Numbered from the stretch's first letter, positions 6,725 through 16,891 are shown. The stretch: DNA of 64,000 nucleotides from Alphaproteobacteria bacterium (GCA_017308475.1 JAFKEU010000009.1:124001-188000), one strand, 5' to 3'. Program-made: numbers and translations. Notes: generated by a model not told the origin, from the letters alone.

Positions 6725-9427
6725 ATGCTGGGTTTCAGCACGCTCGCCAAACAGCTTTTCGGCTCTGCCAACGAGCGCAAGATTCGGCCCATGTGGGCAA
6801 CGGTCGCCAAGATCAATGCCCTGGAGCCGCGCTTCGCCCCCATGTCGGACGAGGAACTGCGGGGCCAGACCGTTCTGTTCCGCGAGCGTCTGGCAAAGGA
6901 CGAGTCGCTGGACGACCTTCTGCCGGAAGCGTTCGCGGTGGTTCGCGAAGCCGCCAAGCGCACGCTGGGCCAGCGCCATTTCGACGTCCAGCTGGTGGGC
7001 GGCATGGTGCTGCATTCGGGCGCCATCGCCGAAATGAAGACCGGCGAAGGCAAGACCCTGGTCGCCACCCTGCCCACCTATCTGAACGCGCTGGCCGGCG
7101 ACGGCGTGCATGTGGTGACGGTCAACGACTATCTGGCCAAGCGCGACAGCGAATGGATGGGCCAGATCTACCGCTTCCTGGGAATGAGCGTGGGCTGCAT
7201 CGTCCATGGCCTGTCCGACGAGGAACGCCGCGAAGCCTATGGCGCCGACATCACCTACGGCACCAACAACGAATACGGCTTCGACTATCTGCGCGACAAC
7301 ATGAAATACGCGCTGAACACCATGGCCCAGCGCGGCCACGCCTTTGCCATCGTCGACGAAGTGGACTCGATCCTGATCGACGAGGCTCGCACACCGCTGA
7401 TCATCTCCGGTCCCACCGAGGACCTGACGGAGATGTATAGGGCGGTGGACGCGGTGATGGGTTCGCTCGCCCGGGACGATTACGACCTGGATGAAAAGTC
7501 CCGCCAGGTCTCTCTGAACGAACAGGGCAACGAGCGAATGACCCAGCTCTTGCGGGCTGCCGGCCTTCTGACCACGGGTGACCTCTACGACACCGAGAAT
7601 ATCTCCGTCGTCCACCATGTGAACCAGGCGTTGAAGGCGCACACCCTGTTCCAGAAGGACAAGGATTATATCGTCAAGAATGACCAGGTGATCATCATCG
7701 ACGAGTTCACCGGCCGCATGATGGAAGGCCGGCGCTATTCCGAGGGCCTTCACCAAGCGCTGGAAGCCAAGGAACATGCCGCGGTCCAGCCCGAGAATGT
7801 CACCCTGGCCTCGATCACCTTCCAGAATTACTTCCGCCTCTATTCAAAGCTGGCGGGCATGACCGGCACGGCGCTGACCGAAGCCGCCGAGTTCATGGAC
7901 ATCTACAGGCTCGACGTGCTGGATATTCCCACCAACGTGCCCGTCGCGCGCCTGGATCATGATGACGAAGTCTATCGCACCGCCGCCGAGAAGGACGAGG
8001 CGATCGCCAAGCTGGTGGCCGAGTGCACGGCCAGGGGCCAGCCGGTGCTGGTGGGCACCACCTCGATCGAGAAGTCCGAGCAGCTTTCCGAACTGCTGAA
8101 AAAGCGGCGTATCCGGCACAATGTGCTCAATGCCCGCTATCACGAGCAGGAGGCGTTCATCGTCGCCCAGGCGGGCGTTCCGGGCGCGGTAACCATCGCC
8201 ACCAACATGGCCGGCCGCGGCACCGATATCCAGCTGGGCGGCAATGTCGAGATGCGCATCAAGGCCGAGCTGGACGGCATCACCGATGAAGAAGGCCGCC
8301 AGCGCGAAATCGCACGCATCAAGGAGGAAGTGGCGCAGAACAAGGAGCGCGCGCTTGCCGCAGGCGGGCTTTACGTCATCGGCACCGAGCGCCATGAAAG
8401 CCGGCGCATCGACAACCAGCTGCGCGGCCGTTCGGGCCGCCAGGGCGATCCTGGCGCATCCAAATTCTTCCTGTCGCTGCAGGACGACCTGATGCGGATC
8501 TTCGGGTCCGAGCGGATGGAGAGCATCCTCACCAGGCTGGGCCTGGAGGAAGGCGAAGCCATCACCCATCCCTGGGTGAACAAGGCCCTGGAAAAGGCGC
8601 AGCAGAAGGTCGAGGCGCGCAATTTCGAGATCCGCAAGAACATCCTGAAATACGACAATGTGCTGAACGACCAGCGCCGCGTGATCTATGAACAGCGCCG
8701 CGAGATCATGTCCAGCGACGACGTCTCCGACCAGATTGCCGACTTCCGCGAGGAGGTCGTGGATTCGCTGGTCACCCGCCACATCCCGGAAAAGGCCTAT
8801 GCCGAGCAGTGGGACGCCAGGGGCCTGCATGACGAAGTGCACCGCATTTTCGACATCGAGCTGCCGGTCATCGACTGGACCAAGGAGGAAGGCATCGCCG
8901 AGGAGGAAGTCCGCGAGCGCATCCTGAAGGCTGTGGAAGCGCGTGCCGCCGCCCGTGCCGCGGAATTCGGCCCTGAAGTGGTGCGCTATGTCGAGAAGGG
9001 ACTTCTGCTGCAGATCCTGGATCACAATTGGCGCGAGCACATCGTCAACCTGGACCATCTGCGCCAGTATGTGGGCCTGCGCGGCTATGGCCAGCGCGAC
9101 CCGCTGAACGAGTACAAGAGCGAGGCGTTCGAACTGTTTGAGGCCTTCCTCACCAAGCTGCGTGTCGAGACGGTAGAACAGTTGATGCATGCGCGAATCC
9201 AGCTGGCCCCTCCGCCGCTGGAATCCACCCCCCTGCCCCAGATGCAGGCTACGCACCTGGACCCGCTGACCGGGCAGAACGAGATGGAGCCGCCTGGGTC
9301 CCACTGGGCCGATGTGCCGGCGGTCGATCCCAACAACCCTGCCACCTGGGGCCGCACCGCACGCAATGCGCCCTGTCCGTGCGGTTCCGGACGCAAGTAC
9401 AAGCACTGTCACGGGGCTCTGGCCTAG
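6725..9427 (+). CDS. secA: Preprotein translocase ATPase SecA
   Basis: 900 residues, full length. Walker A GEGKT is at 107-111, the [12 protein letters not shown]alker B box near 214, the preprotein-crosslinking domain follows, and the second helicase lobe has [13 protein letters not shown] and [13 protein letters not shown]. The C-terminal zinc finger [14 protein letters not shown] closes the protein and contacts SecB and phospholipid. It drives export through SecYEG at the inner membrane. The ATG at 6725 follows AGAGGATT. The 240-base upstream gap shared with argJ has no gene. A CorA-type gene begins 41 bases downstream and may be co-transcribed. Confidence 0.99.
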   Translation: MLGFSTLAKQLFGSANERKIRPMWATVAKINALEPRFAPMSDEELRGQTVLFRERLAKDESLDDLLPEAFAVVREAAKRTLGQRHFDVQLVGGMVLHSGAIAEMKTGEGKTLVATLPTYLNALAGDGVHVVTVNDYLAKRDSEWMGQIYRFLGMSVGCIVHGLSDEERREAYGADITYGTNNEYGFDYLRDNMKYALNTMAQRGHAFAIVDEVDSILIDEARTPLIISGPTEDLTEMYRAVDAVMGSLARDDYDLDEKSRQVSLNEQGNERMTQLLRAAGLLTTGDLYDTENISVVHHVNQALKAHTLFQKDKDYIVKNDQVIIIDEFTGRMMEGRRYSEGLHQALEAKEHAAVQPENVTLASITFQNYFRLYSKLAGMTGTALTEAAEFMDIYRLDVLDIPTNVPVARLDHDDEVYRTAAEKDEAIAKLVAECTARGQPVLVGTTSIEKSEQLSELLKKRRIRHNVLNARYHEQEAFIVAQAGVPGAVTIATNMAGRGTDIQLGGNVEMRIKAELDGITDEEGRQREIARIKEEVAQNKERALAAGGLYVIGTERHESRRIDNQLRGRSGRQGDPGASKFFLSLQDDLMRIFGSERMESILTRLGLEEGEAITHPWVNKALEKAQQKVEARNFEIRKNILKYDNVLNDQRRVIYEQRREIMSSDDVSDQIADFREEVVDSLVTRHIPEKAYAEQWDARGLHDEVHRIFDIELPVIDWTKEEGIAEEEVRERILKAVEARAAARAAEFGPEVVRYVEKGLLLQILDHNWREHIVNLDHLRQYVGLRGYGQRDPLNEYKSEAFELFEAFLTKLRVETVEQLMHARIQLAPPPLESTPLPQMQATHLDPLTGQNEMEPPGSHWADVPAVDPNNPATWGRTARNAPCPCGSGRKYKHCHGALA

Positions 9428-9468
9428 ACCGGCTGTGGCGCGTTTACTCCGCCTGTAGGGAGTGAGTC

Positions 9469-10401
9469 GTGATCACTGTCCATGAAAGTCAGGGCAAGAC
9501 GGCCTGGGTCGACCTGTTCGAACCCACCGGCGAAGAACTGGCACAGGCGTGCAGCCGCTATGGCCTGGACATTCCACCGCGATCCCGGCTCGAGGAAATC
9601 GAGTTCTCCAGCCGCCTGCAATACGAGGATGGCGTCTTTACCCTGTCGGTTCCCGTCACCGCCAACCATGGCGGCGAGGACGGCCCCACCACGCCCCTGG
9701 GCTTCGTCCTGACAAGGGACATACTGGTCACGGTGCGATTTTCGCATCTTCACGTCTTCAAGGCGGTCACCGAACGGGTGGCGCGGCGCCCGCGCACAGC
9801 CCCCGACATTTTCATGGTCATCCTTGAGGGGATGGTCGACCACAGCGCCGACCGGCTGGAGTATCTGCGCGACAAGGCGCTGAAAGTCTCCGGCCATATC
9901 TTCCGCAAGCGTCACGACCGTCGCCGCCGGGACAGCCGACTTGCCGGGCGGCTGCTGGGCAACGTGCTGCTGGAGATTGGCGACATGGGCGCCCGCCTCT
10001 CCCATATCCGCGACACGCTGCTGGTGCTGCAGCGCGCCGTGCCTTTCATCGCCGAGCATGGCGATGGCTGGCTGGAAGCACCGATCAAGGCGCGCCTCAA
10101 AATGACGGGCGCCGACGTGCAGTCCCTCAACGACTACGAAGTCCACCTGACCGACAAGATTCAGTTCCTGCTGGATGCAGCGCTGGGCTTCATCAACGTC
10201 GAGCAGAACGAACTGTTCAAGGTGATGACCGTTTGGTCGGTCGCCGGCATTCCGCCGGTCCTGGTCGCCGGCATCTGGGGCATGAATTTCCATTACATGC
10301 CGGAACTGTCCTTGCACTGGGGCTATCCGCTGGCCCTGGCCACCATCGCGCTCAGCACGGCGATTCCGCTGGCTTGGTTCAAGCTGCGCGGTTGGTGGTG
10401 A
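9469..10401 (+). CDS. CorA-type divalent metal transporter
   Basis: 310 residues. A long soluble N-terminal funnel domain (1-240) is followed by two helices at the C-terminus; the first ends with the pore signature GMN in WGMNFHYMPEL (about 280), and the chain ends in KLRGWW, like the KKRGW tail of CorA. The family transports Mg2+, Co2+ or Ni2+. A basic RKRHDRRRRDSR patch near 150 sits in the helix that regulates gating. Start is GTG 9469 with AGGGAGTGAG just upstream. Placement 41 bases after secA suggests read-through from the secA promoter. Ion specificity is not readable. Confidence 0.9.
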   Translation: MITVHESQGKTAWVDLFEPTGEELAQACSRYGLDIPPRSRLEEIEFSSRLQYEDGVFTLSVPVTANHGGEDGPTTPLGFVLTRDILVTVRFSHLHVFKAVTERVARRPRTAPDIFMVILEGMVDHSADRLEYLRDKALKVSGHIFRKRHDRRRRDSRLAGRLLGNVLLEIGDMGARLSHIRDTLLVLQRAVPFIAEHGDGWLEAPIKARLKMTGADVQSLNDYEVHLTDKIQFLLDAALGFINVEQNELFKVMTVWSVAGIPPVLVAGIWGMNFHYMPELSLHWGYPLALATIALSTAIPLAWFKLRGWW

Positions 10402-10450
10402 CGCTATCGCCTTGAAAGTCCTCATCCCCATCCAGCGATTGGGGGCATTT

Positions 10451-10482
10451 CGCAATCGCCATAAATTTAATAAGGCATTGCG
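10451..10482. promoter_or_regulatory. AT-rich-loop inverted repeat upstream of the CsgG-like gene
   Basis: The arms CGCAAT-C-GCC (10451-10460) and GGCATTGCG (10474-10482) pair apart from one bulged C and flank a 13-base loop made only of A and T. It lies about 75 bases before the CsgG-like start and about 50 after the CorA-type stop. It could be an operator, a weak terminator or a promoter-proximal structure; no T-run follows directly. Confidence 0.35.
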
Positions 10483-10557
10483 GATTCTTCACCTTGGATT
10501 ATCCTGCCTGCATGGGTTGGGCGCGTGTGCGTCCAGGGTGATATCCAGGGGGTTTTC

Positions 10558-11502
10558 ATGCGCATCCGCAAATCCGCGGCCATTGCAGCCGCCGTTTCCC
10601 TGGCCGGGGCGATACCCGCGCCGTCCTTCGCGGCCTCCATCCAGGAGAAGACGGAGAGGGCCAAAGCCGAGATTCCAACCTGTACCCACCGCATCGGCAC
10701 GCTGGCGGTGCGCGAACCCGAAAATCGCTGGTGGGTGGGGCTCGGTCTGGAATCGCCCGAAGCCCTGCTCAAGGTCTTCGTGATGAAGTCCGGCTGTTTC
10801 ACGCTGGTCGACCGCGGCAAGGGCTTCCAGATGGCACAGCAGGAACGTGCGCTGGCCAGCGGCGGTGAATTGCAGGGAGGCTCCAATGTCGGCATGGGCC
10901 AGGTCAGGGCCGCCGATTACATCCTGGTGCCCGATATCGTGTCCAGGAACGGCAATTCGGGCGGCACCAATATCGGCGGCATTCTGGGCGGGTTCATCGG
11001 CGGCGGCGTCGGTGCCCTGGTCAGCGGCATCAACCTGTCCAGCAAGACGGCCGATGTCGTGCTGACCGTCACCAATGTGCGCACCTCCGAGCAACAGGCC
11101 CTGGAGGAAGGCCATGCCTCCAAGACCGATCTGGGCTTTTCGCTCGGGGCAGGCTGGGGCGGCTGGGGCGGATTCGGCGGCGCCGGAATCTCCAACTACC
11201 AGAACACCGAGATCGGACAGGTCGTAGTCCTGGCCTATATCGACGCCTATACCAAGCTGGTCGGCGATCTGGGCGGGCTGTCAGCAAACGCCGCGGCCGA
11301 TGCGCCGACCCAGGCCGTGACCATGTCGCGCCCGGGCCGCATGTATGCCGCCGCAGACACCAAGTCCAAGGTGGTACGACCGCTCGATCCGGGCATGATG
11401 CTCTACCCCACCGGCAACAAGCAGGGCGTGTGGTGGGAAGTGAAGGACGAGCTTGGCAACGCGGGCTGGGTCTCGTCGCTGTCCTTCAACCTGGCGAAAT
11501 GA
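10558..11502 (+). CDS. Exported CsgG/curli-assembly-like protein with C-terminal SH3-like segment
   Basis: 314 residues. A signal peptide ends at SFA-A near residue 25. The body (about 40-240) resembles the CsgG family: LVDRGKGFQMAQQERALASGG (an F/LxVVDR-type strand), AADYILVPDI, a Gly-rich NIGGILGGFIGGGVGALV segment, and KTADVVLTVTNVRTSEQ. The last 65 residues (SRPGRMYAAADTKSKVVRPL to DELGNAGWVSSL) look like a bacterial SH3 domain. There is no lipobox cysteine, unlike true CsgG, so a curli pore is unlikely; a periplasmic or surface role is inferred. ATG 10558 follows AGGGGGTTTTC. No curli genes are nearby. Convergent with accA. Confidence 0.72.
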   Translation: MRIRKSAAIAAAVSLAGAIPAPSFAASIQEKTERAKAEIPTCTHRIGTLAVREPENRWWVGLGLESPEALLKVFVMKSGCFTLVDRGKGFQMAQQERALASGGELQGGSNVGMGQVRAADYILVPDIVSRNGNSGGTNIGGILGGFIGGGVGALVSGINLSSKTADVVLTVTNVRTSEQQALEEGHASKTDLGFSLGAGWGGWGGFGGAGISNYQNTEIGQVVVLAYIDAYTKLVGDLGGLSANAAADAPTQAVTMSRPGRMYAAADTKSKVVRPLDPGMMLYPTGNKQGVWWEVKDELGNAGWVSSLSFNLAK

Positions 11503-11523
11503 CGCCCTGGCAGGGCTGCCGCC

Positions 11524-12474
11524 TCACAGATTGCGGCCGATGGCGAGAAATTTCGCCCGGCGCTGCTTGAGGATTTCTTCGCCCGACAGGTTGTCGAACT
11601 CCTTCAGGCCGGCAGCGATCTGGTCGGCGGCCGCGTCGATGGCGGCAGCGGGATCGCGGTGCGCGCCGCCCATCGGTTCGGGGATCACCGCGTCGACCAC
11701 CTTCAGCGCCTGAAGATCCTGGGCGGTGACTTTAAGGGCGTTGGCGGCATCCTGGGCCTTCTCCGCGCTGCGCCACAGGATCGAAGCACAGCCCTCCGGC
11801 GAGATTACCGAATAGATCGAATGTTCCAGCATGTAGACGCGCGATGCCGCGGCGATGGCAATGGCCCCGCCCGACATGCCTTCACCGATGATGGTGGCGA
11901 TGAAGGGCGCCTTCAGCGACAGGCCCGCCTCGATCGAGCGGGCGATGGCCTCGGCCTGGCCGCGCTCCTCGGCGCTCACGCCGGGATAGGCGCCGGCAGT
12001 GTCGGCGAAGCTCAGCACGGGAAGGTGAAAGCGGTCGGCCATCTCGAAAATGCGCACTGCCTTGCGATAGCCATCCGGCATGGCCGAACCGAAATTGTGC
12101 TTGATGCGGCTTTGGGTATCGTTACCCTTTTCCTGGCCGATGAAGGCAATGGGACGGCCGCGAAAACGCGCCAGTCCCGCAACAACCGCCTGGTCTTCGG
12201 CGAAGCTGCGGTCGCCGGCCAGCGGGGTGAAGTCGGTGAACAGGCGTCGGGCATAATCCAGGAAGTGCGGACGCCCGGGATGGCGGGCGACCTGGACTTT
12301 CTGCCAGGGCGACAGGTTGGCATAGGTGTCGCGCACCATCTGGCCGGCGCGCATGGTCAGGCGCTCGACATCCCCGTCGATGTCCATCTTGGGGTCTTCC
12401 TCGGCGAGCTTCTTCAGCTCGACGATCTTGCCCTCCAGTTCGGCGATGGGACGTTCGAAATCCAGATAATGCAT
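11524..12474 (-). CDS. accA: Acetyl-CoA carboxylase carboxyltransferase subunit alpha
   Basis: 316 residues, normal for AccA. It begins with [15 protein letters not shown], the N-terminal helix region, and carries [21 protein letters not shown] and [14 protein letters not shown], the crotonase-fold carboxyltransferase signatures. With AccD it transfers carboxyl from carboxybiotin to acetyl-CoA, making malonyl-CoA for fatty acids. I chose ATG 12474 over the GTG at 12525 because family members begin at this point and AAGG lies just upstream. It follows xerD in the same direction, 119 bases later, with an inverted repeat in the gap. Confidence 0.97.
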   Translation of the reverse strand: MHYLDFERPIAELEGKIVELKKLAEEDPKMDIDGDVERLTMRAGQMVRDTYANLSPWQKVQVARHPGRPHFLDYARRLFTDFTPLAGDRSFAEDQAVVAGLARFRGRPIAFIGQEKGNDTQSRIKHNFGSAMPDGYRKAVRIFEMADRFHLPVLSFADTAGAYPGVSAEERGQAEAIARSIEAGLSLKAPFIATIIGEGMSGGAIAIAAASRVYMLEHSIYSVISPEGCASILWRSAEKAQDAANALKVTAQDLQALKVVDAVIPEPMGGAHRDPAAAIDAAADQIAAGLKEFDNLSGEEILKQRRAKFLAIGRNL

Positions 12475-12551
12475 GCGGCCTTGGGTTCGGTTGGGGGTGT
12501 TCGCGTCAGGGCCGGAAAATGACACAGGCCTTCGCGAAAGGAAATGGCATC

Positions 12552-12567
12552 GGAACGTAGCAGTTCC
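12552..12567. promoter_or_regulatory. Inverted repeat GGAAC-N6-GTTCC upstream of accA
   Basis: A perfect 5-bp inverted repeat, GGAACGTAGCAGTTCC, in the xerD-accA gap and 78 bases before the accA start. Half-site geometry fits a dimeric repressor or a very short stem. No known regulator is recognised. Chance occurrence of a 5-bp repeat is not negligible. Confidence 0.3.
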
Positions 12568-12593
12568 AATGAGTTAACACCAATTTCGTCACC

Positions 12594-13523
12594 TCAGCGG
12601 CGCGGTTTGGGGCGAGAAAGGGGATGGGAGGCGGCCACCACCCGGCTCAAATGGTCCCGCGCCACATGGGTATAGATCTGGGTGGTGGCGATGTCGGCAT
12701 GGCCCAGAAGCGTCTGCACGCTGCGCAGATCCGCCCCGCCCTCGACCAGGTGGGTGGCGAAGGCATGGCGCAGCACATGCGGCGAGACCTTGGCCGGATC
12801 GATGCCGCAGTCCACCGCCAGGGCCTTGAGCAGCTGATGGATACGCCGGCGCGTCAGATACCCTTCGGCGCTGCGCGAGGCAAAAAGCCAGGGGTTGGAC
12901 AATTCCCTCTTCTGGCCTCCCTTCAGGAATTTGCCGCGTACCGCCAGATAGGCGTCCAGCGCGGCGCGGGCGGGCGGCGATAACGGTGCCAGCCTTTCCT
13001 TGCCGCCCTTGCCGGTGATGCGGATGAAAGATTCGCGGGTACGCACCGCCGTCAGTTTCAACCCCGCCAGCTCCGACACCCGCAGGCCCCCGCCATAGAG
13101 CAGTTCCAGCATGGCGCGAAGCCGAAGGCCCTCGGGCGTTTCATCCTGCGCCGCCTGTCCCAGCATCGCCTCCAGATCGGTGGTGGAGAGTATCCTGGGA
13201 AGCGGCCGCCCTTTCCTGGGCGCCTCCAGCGTCTGGGTGGGATCATCGGTGCGCCAGCCCTCGGCATAGAGAAAGCCATAGAACTGGCGCAGGGTCGACA
13301 GTTTGCGCGACTGGGTGGAAGCCGCCATGCCGGATGCCGACAGCCCCTCCAGAAATTTGCGAACCGCGTCGCGGCCGGCCTTGGCGATGTCGTGGGAAGC
13401 GGCGAAGTCCACCAGGTCGCGGCGATAGGCCGCCAGCGTGTTGGCGCTGGCGCCGCGCTCGGCACTCATCATGTCGAGGAAAGCCTCGATCACATGCGCC
13501 GAATCAGGCGGGCGGCGGGTCAT
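12594..13523 (-). CDS. xerD: Site-specific tyrosine recombinase XerD
   Basis: 309 residues. A SAM-like N-terminal core-binding domain (about 10-90) precedes the catalytic domain. All active-site residues are visible: Arg148 in GGGLRVSE, Lys172 in TGKGGKER, His249 and Arg252 in HVLRHAFATHL, His275 in LLGHADIATTQ and Tyr284 in IYTHV. With XerC it resolves chromosome dimers at dif under FtsK control. The ATG at 13523 is 59 bases from the divergent aroK start, an arrangement common in Alphaproteobacteria. A stand-alone integrase role is unlikely given the housekeeping neighbours. No dif-like site was identified here. Confidence 0.95.
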   Translation of the reverse strand: MTRRPPDSAHVIEAFLDMMSAERGASANTLAAYRRDLVDFAASHDIAKAGRDAVRKFLEGLSASGMAASTQSRKLSTLRQFYGFLYAEGWRTDDPTQTLEAPRKGRPLPRILSTTDLEAMLGQAAQDETPEGLRLRAMLELLYGGGLRVSELAGLKLTAVRTRESFIRITGKGGKERLAPLSPPARAALDAYLAVRGKFLKGGQKRELSNPWLFASRSAEGYLTRRRIHQLLKALAVDCGIDPAKVSPHVLRHAFATHLVEGGADLRSVQTLLGHADIATTQIYTHVARDHLSRVVAASHPLSRPKPRR

Positions 13524-13582
13524 GCACCAGCTTTAGCATGGCCGGTCTTTGGTGTATCGGATGGACCCAAAACGGGTTGAAC

Positions 13583-14131
13583 ATGACCGGGCTGAAAAAG
13601 ACTGTCGCACTGGTAGGCATGATGGGAGCGGGCAAAACCTCCATCGGCAAACGCCTGGCCGCGCGGCTGAACGTACCCTTCCGCGACGCCGACCATGAGA
13701 TCGAGACGGCGGCGGGCATGACCGTGTCGGAAATCTTCGCCCGGTTCGGCGAGCCCTATTTTCGCGATGGCGAGCGGCGGGTGATCGCGCGCCTTCTGGC
13801 CGATCCGCCGCTTGTGCTGGCCACCGGCGGCGGCGCCTATATGGACGACACTACCCGCGCGCTGATGCGCGACGGATGCTTCACCATCTGGCTGCGAGCG
13901 CCGGTCGAGCTGTTGCTGGGCCGGTTGAAGAAGCGCCAGGGACCCGGCCAGACCCGGCCCCTGCTGGCAAATGGAGATATGCGAGCCACGCTGGAAAAGC
14001 TGCTGGCCATCCGTGAGCCGATCTATGCCCAGGCGGACATGGTTCTGGACACGGCCGATGAACCTCATGCCGTGCAGCTGGACAAGATCGTTGCCGAGTT
14101 GACCGCCCATAAGCTATGCGAAGCACCATGA
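13583..14131 (+). CDS. aroK: Shikimate kinase
   Basis: 182 residues. Walker A is GMMGAGKT at 12-19, the shikimate-binding RDADHEIE region is at 34-41, FRDGERR is near 60, and the GGG loop (ATGGGAYM) is near 82. It phosphorylates shikimate to shikimate-3-phosphate in aromatic amino-acid biosynthesis. Start set at ATG 13583 because the core begins two or three residues later; an in-frame ATG further upstream at 13526 would add residues the family lacks. Its stop overlaps the aroB start in ATGA, so translation of the two is coupled. Confidence 0.97.
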   Translation: MTGLKKTVALVGMMGAGKTSIGKRLAARLNVPFRDADHEIETAAGMTVSEIFARFGEPYFRDGERRVIARLLADPPLVLATGGGAYMDDTTRALMRDGCFTIWLRAPVELLLGRLKKRQGPGQTRPLLANGDMRATLEKLLAIREPIYAQADMVLDTADEPHAVQLDKIVAELTAHKLCEAP

Positions 14132-15237
14132 GCAATTTGCATGCGCGCAAGCGCGTCACGGTCGGCCTTGGGGACAGGGCCTATGACATCCATGTCGGGG
14201 CGCGCCTGCTGCAGGACGCCGGCGCATTGCTGAAGCCGCTGGCGCGCGGCACCGTGCCGGTCGTCACCGACAGCCATGTCGCCGGGCTCTATCTGGAGCC
14301 CCTGCTGGCGGCCCTGGCGAGGAATGGCATCGATGCCAGGCCCATCGTCATGGCGCCCGGCGAGGGCAGCAAGAGTTTCGCGGGCCTGGAGTCGCTGACC
14401 GGCCAGCTTCTGGATCTGGGCATCGACCGCGGCGGGTTGATCGTGGCGCTGGGCGGCGGAGTGATCGGCGATCTCACAGGCTTTGCCGCCGGGGTCCTCA
14501 AGCGCGGCGTCGCCTTTGCCCAGATACCCACGACGCTGCTGGCGCAGGTGGATTCCTCGGTGGGCGGCAAGACCGCCATCAACGCGCGGCAGGGAAAGAA
14601 CCTGATCGGCCTGTTTCATCAGCCGCGCATCGTCATCGCCGACACCGAGCTGCTGTCCACCCTGCCGCGGCGCGAACTGCTGGCCGGTTATGCCGAAGTG
14701 GTGAAATACGGCGCGCTGGGCGATGCGGATTTCTTCAACTGGCTGGAGGCGCATGGCGCCGCCGCGCTGGCCGGTGACGAAGCGGCCATCGTGGAGGCGG
14801 TCTCCCATTCCTGCCGCATGAAGGCAGACATCGTGGCGCGCGACGAGCGCGAAAGCGGCGAACGCGCGCTGCTTAACCTGGGCCACACTTTCGGCCATGC
14901 GCTGGAGGCGGCGACCGGATTCTCGGACCGGCTGATCCATGGCGAAGGCGTGGCCATCGGCATGGCGCTGGCATTCCGCCTGTCGGTGGCGCTGGGCCTG
15001 TGTCCCGGCCAGGACGCCGAGCGGTTCACCCGCCACCTGAGGGCAACGGGACTGCCTTCGGCCATCGCCGACATTCCCGGCCCGCGCCCCGGGCCTGAGG
15101 AACTGATCGGCCACATGACGCATGACAAGAAGGTCTCGGAAGGCCGCCTGACCTTTGTGCTGCTGAAGGGGCTGGGCCAGGCTTTCGTCACCCGCGACGT
15201 GCCGGTGGCGGCACTGAAAGATGTCCTGACCGGCTGA
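14128..15237 (+). CDS. aroB: 3-Dehydroquinate synthase
   Basis: 369 residues. NAD-binding GGGVIGDLTGFAA lies near residue 112, with IPTTLLAQVDSSVGGKTAIN near 135, the zinc ligand Glu in GYAEVVKYGAL, and His ligands in LGHTFGHALE and HGEGVAIGM. It converts DAHP to 3-dehydroquinate, the second shikimate-pathway step. ATG 14128 shares four bases with the aroK stop; another in-frame ATG at 14116 is less likely. It is followed by a CNNM/CBS gene 42 bases later, an order (aroK-aroB-CNNM) seen in many alphaproteobacteria. Confidence 0.97.
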   Translation: MSNLHARKRVTVGLGDRAYDIHVGARLLQDAGALLKPLARGTVPVVTDSHVAGLYLEPLLAALARNGIDARPIVMAPGEGSKSFAGLESLTGQLLDLGIDRGGLIVALGGGVIGDLTGFAAGVLKRGVAFAQIPTTLLAQVDSSVGGKTAINARQGKNLIGLFHQPRIVIADTELLSTLPRRELLAGYAEVVKYGALGDADFFNWLEAHGAAALAGDEAAIVEAVSHSCRMKADIVARDERESGERALLNLGHTFGHALEAATGFSDRLIHGEGVAIGMALAFRLSVALGLCPGQDAERFTRHLRATGLPSAIADIPGPRPGPEELIGHMTHDKKVSEGRLTFVLLKGLGQAFVTRDVPVAALKDVLTG

Positions 15238-15279
15238 AAACTGGCATGATCGCGGCTTTCCTCAGGGCCCGATCCCACC

Positions 15280-16560
15280 ATGTTCGTCACGACCCTTCTT
15301 GTCATCGCCGTCCTGCTGGGCATTTCCGCCTTTTTCGCCGGCTCGGAAACCGCGCTCACCGCGGTCAGCCGCGGGCGCATGCACCAGATGGAACGGGATG
15401 GTTCCCGCGCCGCCGCCAACGTCAACCGGCTGGTGGCCGACCGCGAGCGGCTGATCGGCGCGCTGCTGCTGGCCAACACCTTCATCAACATCCTGGCCTC
15501 GTCACTCATGACCAGCGCGCTGGAGGATCATCTGGGTCCTCGCGCCGTCGCGGTCACCACTGCCGTCATGACGCTGGTCATCCTGGTGTTCGCCGAGGTT
15601 CTGCCCAAGACGCTCGCCATCGCCCGCACCGACCGTTTCGCCCTGGCCGTCGCCGTTCCGCTGCGGGGGGTGATTGCGGTGCTGGCGCCTATCGTGGGCA
15701 CGGTGCAATGGCTGGTGTGGCGCATGCTGCAGCTGTTCGGCGTCAGGTCTGACGAGGCGGAATCCACCGAAGCCGCGCACGAAGAGATTCGCGGGTCGAT
15801 CGAGCTGCATCACCAGGAAGGCACGGTCGAGCGCGAACATCGCGACATGATCGGTGCGGTGCTGGACCTGCGCGACCTTCAGGTGGGTGATGTGATGCGC
15901 CACCGCACCAGCGTGGAAAGCTTCGACATCGAGATGCCGCGGCGTCAGCTGATCGAAGCCGTGCTTCTAAGTCAGCATTCGCGCATCCCGCTATGGAAGG
16001 ACGAGCCGGAAAACATCGTGCGCGTGCTGCTGATCAAGAACCTGGCCCAGGCCCTGGCCAGCGCACATGGTGATGTGGACGCGCTGGACATGGATGGACT
16101 GACAACCGAGCCCCTGTTCGTCCCCGACACAACGCGGCTGGAGGAACAGCTTCACGCCTTCCGCAAGCACCATACCCGTCTGGCCCTGGTGGTGGACGAA
16201 TATGGCGCGTTGCAGGGCCTGGTGACGCTGGAAGATATAATGGAAGAAATCCTGGGCAAGATTCCCGAGCGGGCCGATTCCCGCCCGGATGTGCGCCGCC
16301 GGCCCGACGGATCCTATCTGGTCGACGGCACGGTTGCGGTGCGCGACCTGAACCGCGAGCTGGACTGGCATTTGCCCGAAGAGGAGGCCACCACCATTGC
16401 CGGGTTGGTGATTGCCCAGTCGGGCACCATTCCCGAGGTGGGACAGCGATTTGCCTATTTCGGTTTTGTGTTCGAAATCGTGCGTCGCCAGCGCAACCAG
16501 ATCACCGCCCTTCGGGTGATCCCGCCCGCGACTCCGGCGGCCGCATGGCCGCAAAAGTGA
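15280..16560 (+). CDS. CNNM/CorC-HlyC family protein with CBS pair
   Basis: 426 residues. It has an N-terminal CNNM membrane domain with about four helices (1-190, including SAFFAGSETALTAVSRGR and FAEVLPKTLAI), two CBS domains (about 205-330; VGDVMRHRTSVES and YGALQGLVTLEDIMEEILG) and a C-terminal CorC/HlyC transporter-associated domain ending near AYFGFVFEIVRRQRNQIT. Members affect Mg2+ and other divalent cation homeostasis at the inner membrane; the old name hemolysin is historical. ATG 15280 sits 42 bases after aroB. Direction of ion movement is not inferable. Confidence 0.92.
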   Translation: MFVTTLLVIAVLLGISAFFAGSETALTAVSRGRMHQMERDGSRAAANVNRLVADRERLIGALLLANTFINILASSLMTSALEDHLGPRAVAVTTAVMTLVILVFAEVLPKTLAIARTDRFALAVAVPLRGVIAVLAPIVGTVQWLVWRMLQLFGVRSDEAESTEAAHEEIRGSIELHHQEGTVEREHRDMIGAVLDLRDLQVGDVMRHRTSVESFDIEMPRRQLIEAVLLSQHSRIPLWKDEPENIVRVLLIKNLAQALASAHGDVDALDMDGLTTEPLFVPDTTRLEEQLHAFRKHHTRLALVVDEYGALQGLVTLEDIMEEILGKIPERADSRPDVRRRPDGSYLVDGTVAVRDLNRELDWHLPEEEATTIAGLVIAQSGTIPEVGQRFAYFGFVFEIVRRQRNQITALRVIPPATPAAAWPQK

Positions 16561-16588
16561 TCCAGACGGCGCCCGGGCCGCAGGTGGC

Positions 16589-16891
16589 CTAGCCGCGCGG
16601 GGCCGGCCTTGCCGCCTCCTGCGGCGTCATCAGTACCAGGGACAGGGCATGCACCGGCCCGGCCAATTCGGCACAGAGCGCGGCATGGACGCGGCGCTGG
16701 CGTTCAACCCGCGCCACGCCATCGAACGCCGCGCTGACGATGCGGACATGAAAATGGGTCTCGCCTGCCGTGCCGTCGGCGCGCGTGGCGCCGGCATGGC
16801 CGGCATGACGTGCGCTTTCGTCGGTCACCACCAGCTCCTGGGGGGAAAATGCTTCGGCCAGCTTGCCGCGGATGTCGTTTGCGATGCTCAT
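16589..16891 (-). CDS. BolA family protein
   Basis: 100 residues. The class II KH-like fold is visible from VVTDESARHAGHAG (about 29-42) through THFHVRIVSAAFDG and RRVHAALCAELAGPVHALSL. The invariant His in HFHVRIVS is present. BolA proteins pair with CGFS glutaredoxins in Fe-S and iron regulation, and E. coli BolA also binds DNA. ATG 16891 gives the standard length; an upstream ATG at 16951 would prepend 20 residues not found in the family. It is divergent from the J-domain gene, 104 bases apart, the conserved alphaproteobacterial arrangement. Confidence 0.93.
   Translation of the reverse strand: MSIANDIRGKLAEAFSPQELVVTDESARHAGHAGATRADGTAGETHFHVRIVSAAFDGVARVERQRRVHAALCAELAGPVHALSLVLMTPQEAARPAPRG

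Noticed and set aside
7844..9412. A 522-codon open frame on the minus strand across secA
   Set aside because: It is an antisense shadow of a complete, well-conserved secA in GC-rich DNA; its translation has no family features.
12594..13523. XerD as a phage or island integrase
   Set aside because: The length, all active-site residues and the conserved place next to aroK fit the housekeeping recombinase.
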